Shown here one piece after another: positions 13,501-36,346 of a DNA stretch of 64,000 nucleotides (position 1 is its first letter; every line of letters begins with the position of its first letter). A program made the position numbers and the translations under genes. The DNA comes from Lota lota. Lineage: Eukaryota > Chordata > Actinopteri > Gadiformes > Lotidae. The notes beneath the pieces were generated by a model. The model was not told the origin of the DNA and made no database searches. It worked only from the letters and a program-made list of their open reading frames with translations. The stretch covers positions 87,501 through 151,500 of the forward strand of contig JACYXH010000218.1 of the NCBI GenBank assembly GCA_026745465.1. The letters are read 5' to 3'.

Positions 13501-16500
13501 GCAAACAATTAATTTCCCATTCAGTAAACAAACAGGAAATGATGTACCACCTCACTGAAACAATACGGGGAAACATTCAATTCATGTATCAATATTTAAT
13601 TTCAAATTCTGATAAATGATAAAGACGTTGTTGGCTAGCGGGCCTCAGTTAAACCAGCGGCGAGTAACAGTAAGTCAAACGTTAGCGTGTCTTAATCAGT
13701 CAGAAAGGTGGACAACTCAACTGTCAGTTCCTTCCCCTTCGTCTCCATGTCAAGGAGAGACGTACATTTGCAACTGGTTGATCGCACCAACGTATGCATT
13801 ATCACACGCGTGTGTCTGCAGATGTGGATGAATGGGATGCGATAACACCAACCAAGCTGTGATGTAGTAAACAGTGGCAGCGATGACAGTTGGGGGTCAT
13901 TGCTGTGTTACTAAATGTTGAAATAATTCCACAGTTGTTTGTTTGTCTGACTAACACATCTGGGGTAAGCTTTTTAGCCAACGTCTATGGTCAAACTGCA
14001 ACCCTTGTGAACAAAAGCAACCATGTAATATATATAGCTACAACAATATATAAAGCCAAGTCTAACATAGGTCAACAACTTCCTTCGATTGAAACACAAA
14101 ACTACAAAAACCGTTTGAGGGAGGATGAAAACCGGCAAGTATTTTGGATTTCAGTGTATCCTAGCTGTAGAAGATCAATAACGCTACTTTTGGCAACCAG
14201 GGGTGACGACATGAACATTGTGATTCAGGACTATACAAAACTGGGAACTTTTCACTTGAAGTGTACTTCACAGTATTTTCATTTCAAATATGAATAAAAC
14301 TGAAAAAGATTTGGTTTGCTGGAACAAAGACTAGAACGGGGGCAAAAGGGAGAAATATGACCTCATCTTTGAAGCAGAAGCCAAAATAACTGCCTTGCTT
14401 GCCACGAAGGTCTATGCAGGTTGTATACTTCAGCCTCAGCTGAAACGGCTGTGCAGTGCTGTAGGTTACACACACAACGCCCTTTGAGTCATCCTAGGGA
14501 GAAGGACCAGTCCGGAACATTAGATCAATGGTTCGAAAACTTTTTAGGGGCACACCAACTTAAAATTGTATGGAATCAATTATTTTTAAATGCACATCAT
14601 TACTAGTTTGTGTATTAGCAATGTAAAAAGTTTCATAATGAAGCAAATCATAAATAGTAATTGTATTGTAAACAGGAACTAAATTAAATACATCATTCAC
14701 TAGCTATTGCTGCTGTAACCTGTGTTAACAATAGGCCTATGTTTTAAATTCCAACTAATTTCAGGGCACACCTTAACTTGCCTCAAGCTACACCATTGTG
14801 CCTTGCTTCACTGGTAACAAACCACAGCTAGATCCTGCTTGCCTCACTACTCATACAGCTAAGAAATACATAAACAGACTAGGAAGCACTGTAAGATATT
14901 GATATAAGAGATAGCGCTGCTATTTACATGTTCTTAAGAAGAACTGTGGAACTAGTGTTTCTCTACAGTATCAGTGCACAGTTTGGCACACCCAATGTAG
15001 GTTACATTTGGAGATCCGTTAACATTGCTATAAATAGTGGAGCGAGTACATTAGGAGTTCATGTAGAGCAATTGTGTAACATTTCTCACCATGGTCAGTG
15101 TTATACTATAGTGCTCAACTATAACCCCAGAGATTCACTACCTGGTCCGTACAGCCAGTCACAGGAGATACAACAGCGTGATTGATTACCCTGTTATCTC
15201 ACCATTCCCCTTAAAATACTATTTCAATGTAGTCATTTTCCAGCATATGTCAAAGATATTTCACAACAAAAAGATTAGAAGCCCTGCTAGTTCTCACTGG
15301 CATTAATCTATCATTATCATCAAGGATAAACTGGTTACACAACACCTTACAATAAGGGTACATGAATTAACCATTTACTTTAGTTTATGCAGTAATAAGC
15401 ATTAACTAACATTTAAGTAACAGTTAACTCATGGTCAAGTAATAGTTTACTAATGTGTTCATGTTTAATAATTGTGTTCATGTTGACTAACTATAATATT
15501 CATTTATACATTATTTAACACTAACCATAACCCTAACCCTTGCTTATGCTGTATAATCATGCTTATAACTGCATTAACTAATGTGAATTGATGGTTAATT
15601 AATGTACCCTTATGTGTTACCTATCAACTTTAAAAAGCATGTTAAACGGGGATGTATCAGTATGGTTGAATAAATCTTTAAAGCACTCAATGCTATACCT
15701 AAACCATTTCAACTTGGAACTAGGACAACACTCAAGACAGGCGGAACACATCGATTTACCAAATTACTATGCAAACGATTCGCAAGTTTCCGTTCAGCCA
15801 TTCAGCGTTTGTTGACTGTTTGAGGGGCGATATAAAGCACAGTGTTTCTCAGCGTAATGAGGTCACCCTGCATGCCAATTTGGGAAGCCAACCCGGCAAC
15901 TGGATACAGGTGAATGGAAGCAACAACAATGCCGGTCGACAATAAACAAGCATCTTATCTTCCTTGGTTTGAGGCGCATGTTGCAACGTTGCGCGCTACA
16001 ATCAAATTCACTTCAATGCTTGCGGCAACACTTTTTATTCTTCACTGGTCCTCCCCCCCCCCCCCCCCCCCCCCCCCCAACTTCAGAACTGAATCGTTAC
16101 AGAAAATGTCTGACTCATCCCTTAGTTTGATGGACTACCAGTAAGTAAGCAACCGTGCAGAGGTCCTTCCCCATCCCGTGCTGCATCGCTTATGAAAATG
16201 CGTCACGTGCGGCAGATCAATTAATCCATTCGCTTATTATGGATGAGCCGAGAAAAGACCGGTATGGGAAAGGCCCTGGAGAACACTGCTGCTATATGAT
16301 GACAATCGGACAATCATCGTATTACTTCCAGCAAGGTCACCCCGCAACACTCAGAAACAATTCCTTTGGTCGGCTAATGCAGCTAATGTGCCGCTATGGC
16401 ACTGGAAAGGGGCCATGGGAAGGGTACAGCAAAGATGTCTCCGTTTACACGTTCATCGTGCAGCATGTGAGAAGGACAGAGGGGAGGCCATCGGGTTCAC

Positions 16501-19500
16501 AGAGAAGGGGAGCGCTCACACTGGTGTCGTTATATGACATCATATTCATCATGACCCATTCAGTGGAGCTGTGGAAGCAAGTTTAGCGGTTTGCTAGTTT
16601 AGCGCGTGCATTTGCAGGAAAACACTTGCGCTGCACACAGGGCATCTCTTAAAAAACCTGTGTGACATTGAGCCCAGCTAAACCTGTTTAAAGCAGAGCG
16701 TGGGTATCCTTAACTACTTGCTCAAAAAGCATCAAGGTGCAATAGAGAAAGACAGACAGCTGGAGAGGTGAAGAGAGGTAGACAAAGAGAGAGGGAATGC
16801 TGAGTGAACATCTCCAATGGGGATGTCTAAGTGCTCCATTTTCATCCATGTACACTTAGGTAGGTTGGTTGTCTATCTATGATGCTTAGCATTAACAGAA
16901 GCCTCTTAGAATACAGAACATGCTGAAGGTATTAATCAAACCTTAAAGTGTACATGTATATGTCCCTGGACCAATCAGACTCCACCATGATCCAATTGTG
17001 TTTTATATTGTTTTATATTTTTGGTTAAGCTGATTGTCCTGAAATGGAACTAGTTGTGGAGAGGAACAAGTATTGCTGACAAGTCTGTAACGGTAACCTA
17101 CAACTGTCTCCTTTGATGAAATGAAAACCTGTGTGCGTTTCAATCTCACCATCCAAGTGCATCTCAGCCCCTTGTGCTGAGCACTAGCGCAACTAGCACT
17201 AGCTCAACTAGCACTAGCGCAACTAGCACTAGCTAAACTAGCACTAGCGCAACTAGCACTAGCTCAACTAGCACTAGCTCAACTAGCACTAGCTCAACTA
17301 GCTAGTGCTAGTTGAGCTGCCACAACATGACACTGGTCTATTTCCGTACCATAGCAACAGTATCTCATCAGGATTAGCCTGTGGAGGGGCACGGAATAAC
17401 TGAATCTCCACGTGGGTCCTTCCAATAATGGGTGCTTAATTAAAGGTGGGGGGGGGGGGGGGGGGGGGGGGGGTTGGAGCTACAAAGGGAGATGACTGCC
17501 AGGATAAAAGTCATCCCAGTGAAGGGATTAGGAAAACCGATCAAGCATCCGAGCCACCGGTGGGCCAAATCCTCCCCAGTTGGAGCCGCCACCACCACCA
17601 CTGCAGACACCAGCCTGCCTCGCTGGCTGCCCTAGCTGACTGACAGGGACACGTGTGAGGCATCCTGTTATACGATAGTGTGGTGATCCCCCTGCAGTCC
17701 CCTCCCCACCGACACCAGGGCTACACCCCATGGAAAAAGGGGGTACCGCACAACACATAAATACTGCAACGTGGTGAAGTCTGCAGTTTAAAGTTGTAGA
17801 ACATCAAGAGGAGCGAGACACCTACAATATACCACTAATACAACTATAACCTCCACACTGAGATCTATATGACCTACAATACACCACTAATACAACTATA
17901 ACCTCCACACTGAGATCTATATGACCTACAATACACCACTAATACAACTATAACCTCCACACTGAGATGTCTATGACCTACAATACATCACTAATACAAC
18001 TATAACCTCCACACTGAGATGTCTATGACCTACAATACACCACTAATACAACTACAACCTCCACACTGAGATCTATATGACCTACAATACACCACTAATA
18101 CAACTATAACCTCCACACTGAGATCTATATGACCTACAATACACCACTAATACAACTATAACCTCCACACTGAGATGTCTATGACCTACAATACATCACT
18201 AATACAACTATAACCTCCACACTGAGATGTCTATGACCTACAATACACCACTAATACAACTACAACCTCCACACTGAGATGTATATGACCTACAATACAC
18301 CACTAATACAACTATTACCTCCACACTGAGATGTATATGATCACCAAATATCCCACTAGCGTACACGCTGAGATGTATGACCTACAATACATCACTATAC
18401 AACCATAGCCTACACGCTGAGATGTATGACCTACAATACATCACTATACAACCATAGCCTACATGCTGAGATGTATATTACCTACAATACATCACTATAC
18501 AACCATAGCCTACACGCTGAGATGTATATTACCTACAATACATCACTATACAACCATAGCCTACACGCTGAGATGTATGACCTACAATACACAACTAATA
18601 CAACTACAACCTCCACACTGAGATGTATATGACCTACAATACATCACTATACAACTATAGTCTAAACAGTGCGATTTGACCTATAAACCACTACACTACA
18701 GACCAATACAGTGGTCCTACACATATCACCACTATATAACTACAGCCTACACAACAAGATGTGTATGACCTACTCAAACATCACTATACAACTAGGTCCT
18801 ACAGACTGAGATGTGACCTACATATGTTACCACAATATAACCACAGCCTACACACTGTGCCCAGGTTGGTGCCACATCGGTGGGTATCTGCAACTCAATA
18901 TCATGACATCACTGTGGCCAGCAGCCTGCTCGGTTTACCTGCACACCGACTCTGAAAACAGGCCCTCATCCCCCGCCGACCCACTCCGCTCCAGGCTCTG
19001 CATCATTCTGCAGCACAACTCTTGGAAAGCAGAGGCTGGCTTCCGTAGACCCTGGCGAGAACCTGTCGCTAGGCTGCTGCACTGCCTGACTGCTCCTATT
19101 ATTATTATTGGCAACTTTTCCACCGGAGGACGCCACGTTATCGTATCGCTATACACACTTACCACCGCTATTACATACATATTACACCTAACGCCTGTTT
19201 ATCTGGATGATTCATTGGGGGGAGGGCAAATGATTCTTTTATCAGATAAAAGCCTCTGCCATTAACAGAACACAATATGCACTTGCCTAGGCTACCCAAA
19301 AAACCGCTATGGCTGTTCAAACTGTAGCCTCATATAGCCTGGATGTAGTAGCCAATACTATTAGGATCGTGGTCTGTGACATTCATTATAGACCGGGTGC
19401 TCATTAGAGACCAGATTACAGTAAATCCCTAGATGACATCATTAATGTGTCAAAATGTTGTCGGCTACGACTACAGCGTGTCGGTTCACGTTGCAGTACA

Positions 19501-19884
19501 GATGGGAAACGGGGTGGCAACATAAACGCAGCGATGGTTTCAGGGACGCGGTGATGCCGCCTAGCCTTGCATCAGACAAGGTGGCCGGTATCGTCTGGCT
19601 CCTCGTTCGTGGAGGGTCTCAAGAAGACAAAAGGTCCCCGCTTCGGCTCGTCGTGTGTTTCCATCACATCCACCTGTCCCGTCTTGCTTACAGACACAAT
19701 AGCCGACCTAAACCCGCGCCTCTAACAATGAGAAGGAAGACTCACCCAGAACACCGGACGCGTTGGGTGGCGGGCCAGTGTTCGGCTCGTGCTTTTCTCC
19801 CTCCCCTTGCGACCGGTGTCGGTGCCGCGAGCTCTCGGCGCCGTCGCTCGCGGTACCCGCTGCACTCGCCCCCGTGTCGGGCAT
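3591..19884 (-). CDS. ano8: Anoctamin-8 (ano8), N-terminal three exons; gene continues off the left edge
   Basis: Three in-phase minus-strand coding exons were found: exon 1 19884-19746 (46 codons plus 1 base, GTGAGT donor), exon 2 4498-4388 and exon 3 3723-3591 (GTAAGA donor, phase 2). Exon 1 encodes a low-complexity N-terminus ending ASGVL. Exon 2 encodes DKLFGKRLLQAG, then HKSWMKSVPTENCDLLMTF. Exon 3 encodes DTTDDHTLLWLLNHI, then YAFFVTATYEK. These match the cytosolic N-terminus of vertebrate ANO8 (TMEM16H), including the ASGVL/DKLFGKR junction as I recall the human protein. ANO8 is a TMEM16-family membrane protein placed at ER-plasma-membrane contacts. The transmembrane domain is not in the window. 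Intron 1 is about 15.2 kb. The start ATG at 19884 lies in a CpG-rich block, which supports it as the true first exon. Confidence 0.92.
4668..4731. repeat. (CA)n microsatellite, ano8 intron 1
   Basis: This is a nearly pure CA array of about 30 units with a CATACA interruption near its right end. It lies about 170 bp upstream of ano8 exon 2 in transcript orientation, where it reads as UG repeats. Confidence 0.95.
4732..6645. other. Ano8 intron 1, no further feature recognised
   Basis: No exon or gene was seen. There are short CA runs near 5690-5712 and 6305-6320, an AT-rich patch near 5370-5400, and a short GT run near 6440. Confidence 0.5.
6646..6760. repeat. Two adjacent hairpin palindromes preceded by a direct repeat
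   Basis: Arms 6671-6696 and 6703-6728 are perfect 26-bp inverted complements around a 6-base loop. Immediately after them, arms 6727-6738 and 6749-6760 form a second 12-bp hairpin with a GC-rich loop. The 14-mer ATGTCTACTCATCA occurs at about 6646 and again overlapping the first left arm. There is no coding content. It may be a cruciform or foldback element, or an inversion artefact of replication or assembly. Confidence 0.9.
6854..6925 (+). repeat. Fragment of a dispersed fish repeat (LINE-type 3' region)
   Basis: The stretch from GCCACCCATCGCACTC through TCCCTGGAAGGAGGGATC to CGTTCCTTCTCAAG is nearly identical to 35177-35250, where the element continues into a classic AATAAAATTGAATTG tail. 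This copy breaks off before the tail. Confidence 0.75.
7265..7418. repeat. Compound (GT)n microsatellite
   Basis: A GT array with many GC, CT and AA interruptions (GTGCGTGC, GTCTGTCT) ends in GAGTGAGT. It reads as CV- or TH-rich open frames on the two strands, which are artefacts of the repeat. Confidence 0.95.
7419..8877. other. Ano8 intron 1, nothing recognised
   Basis: This is A/T-rich intronic sequence with no supported exon, RNA gene or identifiable transposon. Confidence 0.5.
8878..8934. repeat. (CA)n microsatellite
   Basis: A pure CA array of about 28 units, flanked on the left by a C-rich run (CCCCCCTCACCCCCCCCACCCC). Confidence 0.95.
9105..9562 (+). repeat. Pure-pyrimidine-biased minisatellite
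   Basis: About 460 bp is almost entirely C/T on the plus strand, built from CTCTCTATCCCACCTCCCT with an optional TCATCTCTCTATCCCACCTCCC extension. Ser/Pro/Leu-rich open frames (182 and 301 codons) across it are a by-product of the repeat and have no promoter, splice or homology support. Confidence 0.92.
9961..10052. repeat. Perfect 44-bp-arm palindrome (hairpin)
   Basis: Left arm 9961-10004 and right arm 10009-10052 are exact inverted complements around the 4-base loop AGCG. The octamer GGGTGCTT flanks both sides. A degraded copy of the arm core (TATTGATGGGTGAACC) recurs near 10110-10126, so the hairpin unit has a relative next door. Confidence 0.95.
10512..10553. repeat. (CT)n microsatellite
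   Basis: About 20 CT units following a CCTCC run. Confidence 0.95.
11820..11921 (-). other. Candidate frame-preserving cassette exon in ano8 intron 1
   Basis: On the minus strand, a pyrimidine-rich CCTGCAG acceptor at 11922 is followed by 102 open bases and a GTGGGT donor at 11819. Read in the phase left by ano8 exon 1 it encodes DNVQFSKMDRQYGGLQ and onward for 34 codons. It exits in phase 1, exactly what exon 2 needs. The residue composition is protein-like, but I recognise no family. It could be an alternative exon, a decayed exon or chance. Confidence 0.25.
11922..15332. other. Ano8 intron 1; one diverged repeat pair, no gene
   Basis: No supported gene. Two related 50-bp segments (13188-13238 and 13726-13775, both containing TCGTCTCCAT and an ACATTTGC-type end) share a common ancestor. 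A small hairpin, GGGCTCT/AGAGAGCCC, lies near 13081. Confidence 0.5.
15333..15621. mobile_element. Short non-autonomous DNA transposon (MITE) with terminal inverted repeats
   Basis: The left end reads GGTTACAC...CTTACAATAAGGGTACAT with ATTAACCAT following. The right end, read backward, gives GGTAACACATAAGGGTACAT with ATTAACCAT following. The interior is full of TTAACTAA/TTAATG motifs, as in a very common fish and amphibian MITE family. There is no coding capacity. The right terminal repeat lacks several bases, so the copy is old. A short CCCTAACCCT stretch inside is part of it. Confidence 0.75.
16048..16078. repeat. Poly-C run
   Basis: About 30 consecutive C on the plus strand. Neighbouring sequence 15622-17180 shows no supported gene; the 143-codon open frame at 16155-16586 has no recognisable content. 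Confidence 0.9.
17181..17317. repeat. 15-bp tandem repeat ending in an inverted unit
   Basis: About seven units of AACTAGCACTAGC(G/T)C or C(T/A)A variants are followed by AACTAGCTAGTGCTAGTTGAGCT, an inverted copy of the unit. The end of the array can therefore fold back on itself. Confidence 0.9.
17446..17473. repeat. Poly-G run
   Basis: About 27 consecutive G on the plus strand, in ano8 intron 1. Confidence 0.9.
17818..18860. repeat. 52-bp satellite array with a diverged right half
   Basis: From 17818 to about 18340 some ten copies of a 52-bp unit (GACCTACAATACACCACTAA, then ACAACTATAACCTCCACACT, then GAGAT) run head to tail. GAGAT starts at 17860 and 17912 and so on. From 18341 to about 18680 a related, shorter unit with CATCACTATACAACCATAG is repeated, and further right only traces remain. 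Copies alternate between GAGATCTATAT and GAGATGTCTAT types, suggesting a higher-order pattern. Confidence 0.92.
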
Positions 19885-20060
19885 GCTCTCTTTCAGCGGA
19901 CAGAAGATATTCTCCGGTAAACTGTGGGGTGGTATCGCATCTCAGGAAGGCAAAACATGGATCTTGCCCGGAGACTTTGTCCGTAATCAAGGGTTAAATG
20001 GATGTGAACGTGAAGTGAAGGTTGTTGTGGCGGCTCATCCTGTTTGGGAAGCAGGATGCG
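19540..20060 (-). promoter_or_regulatory. ano8: CpG-rich promoter and first-exon region of ano8
   Basis: CpG dinucleotides are dense here compared with the flanks, and the ano8 start codon (19884) and first donor (19746) lie inside. A CpG island over the first exon is typical of vertebrate promoters. No TATA box is obvious. The exact start site cannot be read from the sequence. Confidence 0.65.
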
Positions 20061-20634
20061 CGAGGAGATTGATTGCGCGCGTCTGGATTTCACTATTGAG
20101 GAGGGACAAAGAGAGGGGGGACTGGTCGAAGCACACACAACACACGCGCGGGCGCACGCTCTCTCAAACATCACACATCACACATCACACATCATGCGTT
20201 CACATCCTTCCGTACCTGCGTGCACGACCATCACATACATGCATGCACCGGAAACAGTACCTCATCCTTTAAGATATTGATTAATGCCCTCAAATGACCT
20301 CTGTCAGCTGTCAAAGTACACTGCCAGAAATATAATTATTAGGATTTATATTAGTAACTACATGCAAAGCTTGATTGCAAGATCAACAGAGGCATTTAAT
20401 AAAACAACAAATAAAAAATTCAATTCAATATATATAATATATAAATATATTATAAATATATAATTATAATTAATTATAATATCAATGTAAACATTCATAC
20501 ATGATACATATACACACATTATAAATATATGTTTATTTATTAATTTATTCCATAATTATAGCCTCTCATTTTCCTGACTTAAAATAAAGTGATGTGTAAC
20601 TCTTGTGTGTATCCTATACCTTATAAACACTCAC

Positions 20635-20694
20635 CCATATTCTCCCCCAAGTAAACCCAGTGAAGTGGGTATCTGCAGTCCAGCTGCAGCTCCT
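20635..20694 (-). other. Isolated exon-like segment
   Basis: On the minus strand, TTTCACATCTCAG is a good acceptor and GTGAGTG a good donor around 60 open bases. In phase 1 it reads EELQLDCRYPLHWVYLGENM, which looks protein-like. It is open in more than one frame, short, and has no partner exon that I could find, so it may be chance. Confidence 0.18.
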
Positions 20695-21474
20695 CTGAGA
20701 TGTGAAAGCCACCGTCCCTCTGAAGGGAGACTATGACTTATTTATTAATGCAGAAAATATCTTACTAGTTAAATGTTTTAGTGAGACTCCAGGGACAAGT
20801 CTACCCGGTCTTCTCCTGAACACAGCAGATAGAAACGCCCTTCCCTTTGTTATTATTCTCTCGTTTTTATATTGTGAACAATAAACACAGGCTAATGCAA
20901 ACCAAGCACATAATTTAAACTGCAAGTTAGTGAGTCTGCAAATCTGTCCACAGATGTCTTGCATCAATATCAAGAGTTCCTTAAATGTTAGTTATTCTTT
21001 CTCTCTCAGAATAACACATTGTGTGCCGTGTCTGTCCATGTGTGGATTTGCTTGCCTTGTGTCGACGTGTACTGTTTACTTGGTCAAGTGTAGCAGCGGC
21101 CTGAGGCGCTAATAAACTCTGATTACCAGTTGGTTTTTCGTATGTTCTGGAGGAACAAAGAAGTCTCTTTGTTGACAGTGCCTAATGAGCTCAGTGAGGT
21201 GGCTCTGTGCACACAGTCAGGGCTCGTCCGTTATTAAGGTATCAGGTTCAACTATGTCTATGAGGCCCTGCCTCCTCGCCATGTACGCCCTCACCATTTC
21301 TTACCTGTCCACCCCACGCCTCTTGGGATACTGTACCTCCCCCAAGACAGACCACCTGCACCCCCACCCACCCCTTTGAGTGGGGTTCAGAGTGTAGACA
21401 CCTAGTACACTTTTTTTTTTTGCTTACTCACCATTCCACTCAGCTGACAGCTGCAGGAGCGGCAGTGGAACACA

Positions 21475-21488
21475 CACGCACACGCACG

Positions 21489-21529
<41 letters not shown>
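21475..21529. repeat. (CA)n microsatellite
   Basis: A CA array with CGCA interruptions at its left end. Confidence 0.95.
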
Positions 21530-21530
<1 letters not shown>

Positions 21531-22475
21531 GACATGCATAGGCACACACTATTGTTCACACTTGTATTTATACCTTTGGGTGCGCGGTTTCAATAGGCTT
21601 GAAGGAACCACAGACCACAATGGCAGTAAGAAATGTTCGCTCAGAATTCACTTCAAGAAGACTGGACAATTGTTCTGTGAATCCGAAATCAAAGTACATA
21701 TTGTGCATTTGTTTTTAACTGCATTTTCCAAATTTAAATTAATGGGGAGATGCATTTGCTAAATGAAGTAAGAGGCTTCAATGAATATAGATTTGATTTA
21801 GTAGAGTTCAACTCCAAACAAGATATACTGTTTGTCATAACACTTTAGGAAATCTTAAGATATCAGTTTGTATCATGATTTTTGATGACGTGTATAGTAG
21901 TGATTTAAGTCAGTTAAAGTACTTTTTACTTCTCCTGCCAATACTTAAAACCTCATTGCTATGGAGAGTATGAATAAATATGTATGAATGACATCCATGA
22001 TCACTCAACATTTTAGTCAGGAAAATAAAGTAGCATGTTGTGTTGCTGGGACGACAAGCAGATAACTGATTTTGTTTTAACAGTTTGGGGTCACACACAC
22101 ACACCTCTCATATCGCCATGACTCAAATCTAAACAGTAGTTTTGAAATATAAAAGGCAGAAGTTTTACTTTTACTCAATTGAACTATAATAAATAGAAAT
22201 ATCAAACATTATCCAAAGTTAATGGCCTCCAAAGTCCTAACATTTGAATGTTTCCCAGCTTGACTTGAACCTTGACCCAGTCCATCCCAGACCTAGATTA
22301 GAATGTAAACAATACGCCATCTTGTGGGCAATCAGTGCATCAAATAAATTAAAATGTTTATATCGTTTTAACAAATTAGTCTGGCATTCATTTACTTGAT
22401 ATGACTTGATCTGAAGCCCTTTCATACATTTGGGGATGAAGGTTTAAAAACGGGGAAATAATTATATTAGATATC

Positions 22476-22481
22476 TTTATT
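22476..22481 (-). terminator. orc1: Candidate orc1 poly(A) signal AATAAA
   Basis: On the minus strand TTTAATAAAGATATC lies about 690 bp beyond the orc1 stop codon and is a good match to an AATAAA hexamer in AT-rich 3' UTR sequence. Other, weaker candidates lie slightly upstream. Confidence 0.5.
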
Positions 22482-23004
22482 AAATGCAGACATTTTTCAC
22501 AGAAATAAAATTACAGCATTAATAAAATGTTGACATTGGGGATGCAAATGACAGTCACTGGGGATATTACACACTCTCCCATCACAAAGCTGCATTATAA
22601 AAAAAATAAGCTTGAGAAGAAAGTATAGTGAAGCTGGCAGAGAATGCAATGGTTATCCTCAAATGGTTACCATTTTTGTAGTTCTACCATCTATGGTCTT
22701 CTCACTATATGGTTTCAACCTGAACTTGAACACCAACAGGACATGAAAAGCCTTACAAAAACATCTGAGCAACACCCAGAATGTCAAGATTATCCAGAAA
22801 GATTCTTCCAATTAGTTTCAGACATGACGGTAATAATAAAAGAAAAAACTAGATTAAAAACCATTGTCTACATGATTTATCAAACTTCACCGCACAGGTC
22901 GACGTGCACAATTGAGAACGATTCAAGAGCTTGGTTTTCACTCAACTCCCCTCCGCTGTTCAGTTAAAAGAAAACTCAATAAGTTCTAAGAGCTGGCCTG
23001 CATT

Positions 23005-23160
<156 letters not shown>

Positions 23161-23164
23161 CCCC

Positions 23165-32309
<9,145 letters not shown>

Positions 32310-32615
32310 TGTTACCTAATAAAATACGAAACAGATAACTTATCAAGCAAAAAAAACTACAATTATTTAAGATAACAACGTGGCTCGAAGTTTCAAACGA
32401 ATTCGACTCGAACACGATTTGCTTTTAAACAACACCGTCGGCGTGGACATTAGAAAGCTCAATTCCCGCGGAAATTGCGTCTTTCCTGTCCGATAAAGTT
32501 GTGGACCAATCAAACCCCGCCACTGTTGACACAGGAAGTAAACGTTGTCGACCCGGAAAAGCATCTAGCACACAGGGGTTGTTTCTATCGAAGAACCAGC
32601 ACATTATCGGCTGCG
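32310..32615. promoter_or_regulatory. Bidirectional orc1/prpf38a promoter
   Basis: The two start codons, on opposite strands, are 306 bp apart. At 32461-32476 AATTCCCGCGGAAATT matches the E2F class (TTCCCGC). E2F control of ORC1 is established in vertebrates. A CCAAT box lies at 32506-32510, and ACAGGAAGTA (32531-32540) and CCGGAAAA (32553-32560) are ETS-like. No TATA box was seen on either side. The motif assignments are by eye. Confidence 0.7.
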
Positions 32616-35851
<3,236 letters not shown>

Positions 35852-35927
35852 TCCATTCTGTCTTTCTATGTATTATTTTAATTTAGTGTATTCTCTTTTT
35901 TCTTATTTTTTCTTATTGAGACTTCAA

Positions 35928-35933
35928 AATAAA
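35928..35933 (+). terminator. prpf38a: prpf38a poly(A) signal AATAAA
   Basis: TCAAAATAAAAGCGG lies 77 bases beyond the prpf38a stop codon. The same hexamer is preserved in every passenger copy of the prpf38a 3' end (for example near 39661). Confidence 0.75.
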
Positions 35934-36346
35934 AGCGGAAAATGCCATTCCAAAACATGTCACGTTTGTAAGGAACTTTGACCTGATATCCAATGGTGAG
36001 TGGAGGTGGAGGATCCACACCCACTTCAGTCCATTTACTACTCCCCTGGCCTTTGGACATTGTAACTTTGTGATGACAGAAATCATAAAACATTTGGGAT
36101 ATCAGGCAATACAAATATTAAATTGCCTAATTGTCTTACGTAATTACTTCCATTTGTAGATTCCTTTGTACAAAAAGAAAATAATTGAGTCTTTGGTGGT
36201 TACAAAATATGTGCTCCGTAACTATGCTTTCATTGTATGGATGATTAACACTGAAAGACATCTGACACTATCTGCCATATTTAAGAAATAAAGGATTTTG
36301 TCTAATTAGGTTGTACATGTGATTTAATTTTATTATGTGTACTGAC

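Larger units (their letters stand above)
20061..22475. other. Ano8-orc1 intergenic region
   Basis: The 5' ends point away from orc1: ano8 is transcribed leftward from 19.9 kb and orc1 ends at 23.2 kb. The region is AT-rich (strongly so at 20400-20540) with a CA array at 21475-21529. No complete gene was seen. One exon-like 60-bp segment at 20635-20694 is listed separately. Confidence 0.55.

Noticed and set aside
15500-15545. CCCTAACCCT as a telomeric remnant
   Set aside because: It is too short and lies inside the MITE at 15333-15621, whose interior naturally has such motifs.
16155-16586. 143-codon plus-strand open frame
   Set aside because: No recognisable motif, no splice partners, antisense inside ano8 intron 1; composition is like random intron.
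17818-18680. CRISPR-like array of direct repeats
   Set aside because: Units are contiguous 52-bp satellite copies without unique spacers, in a vertebrate intron.
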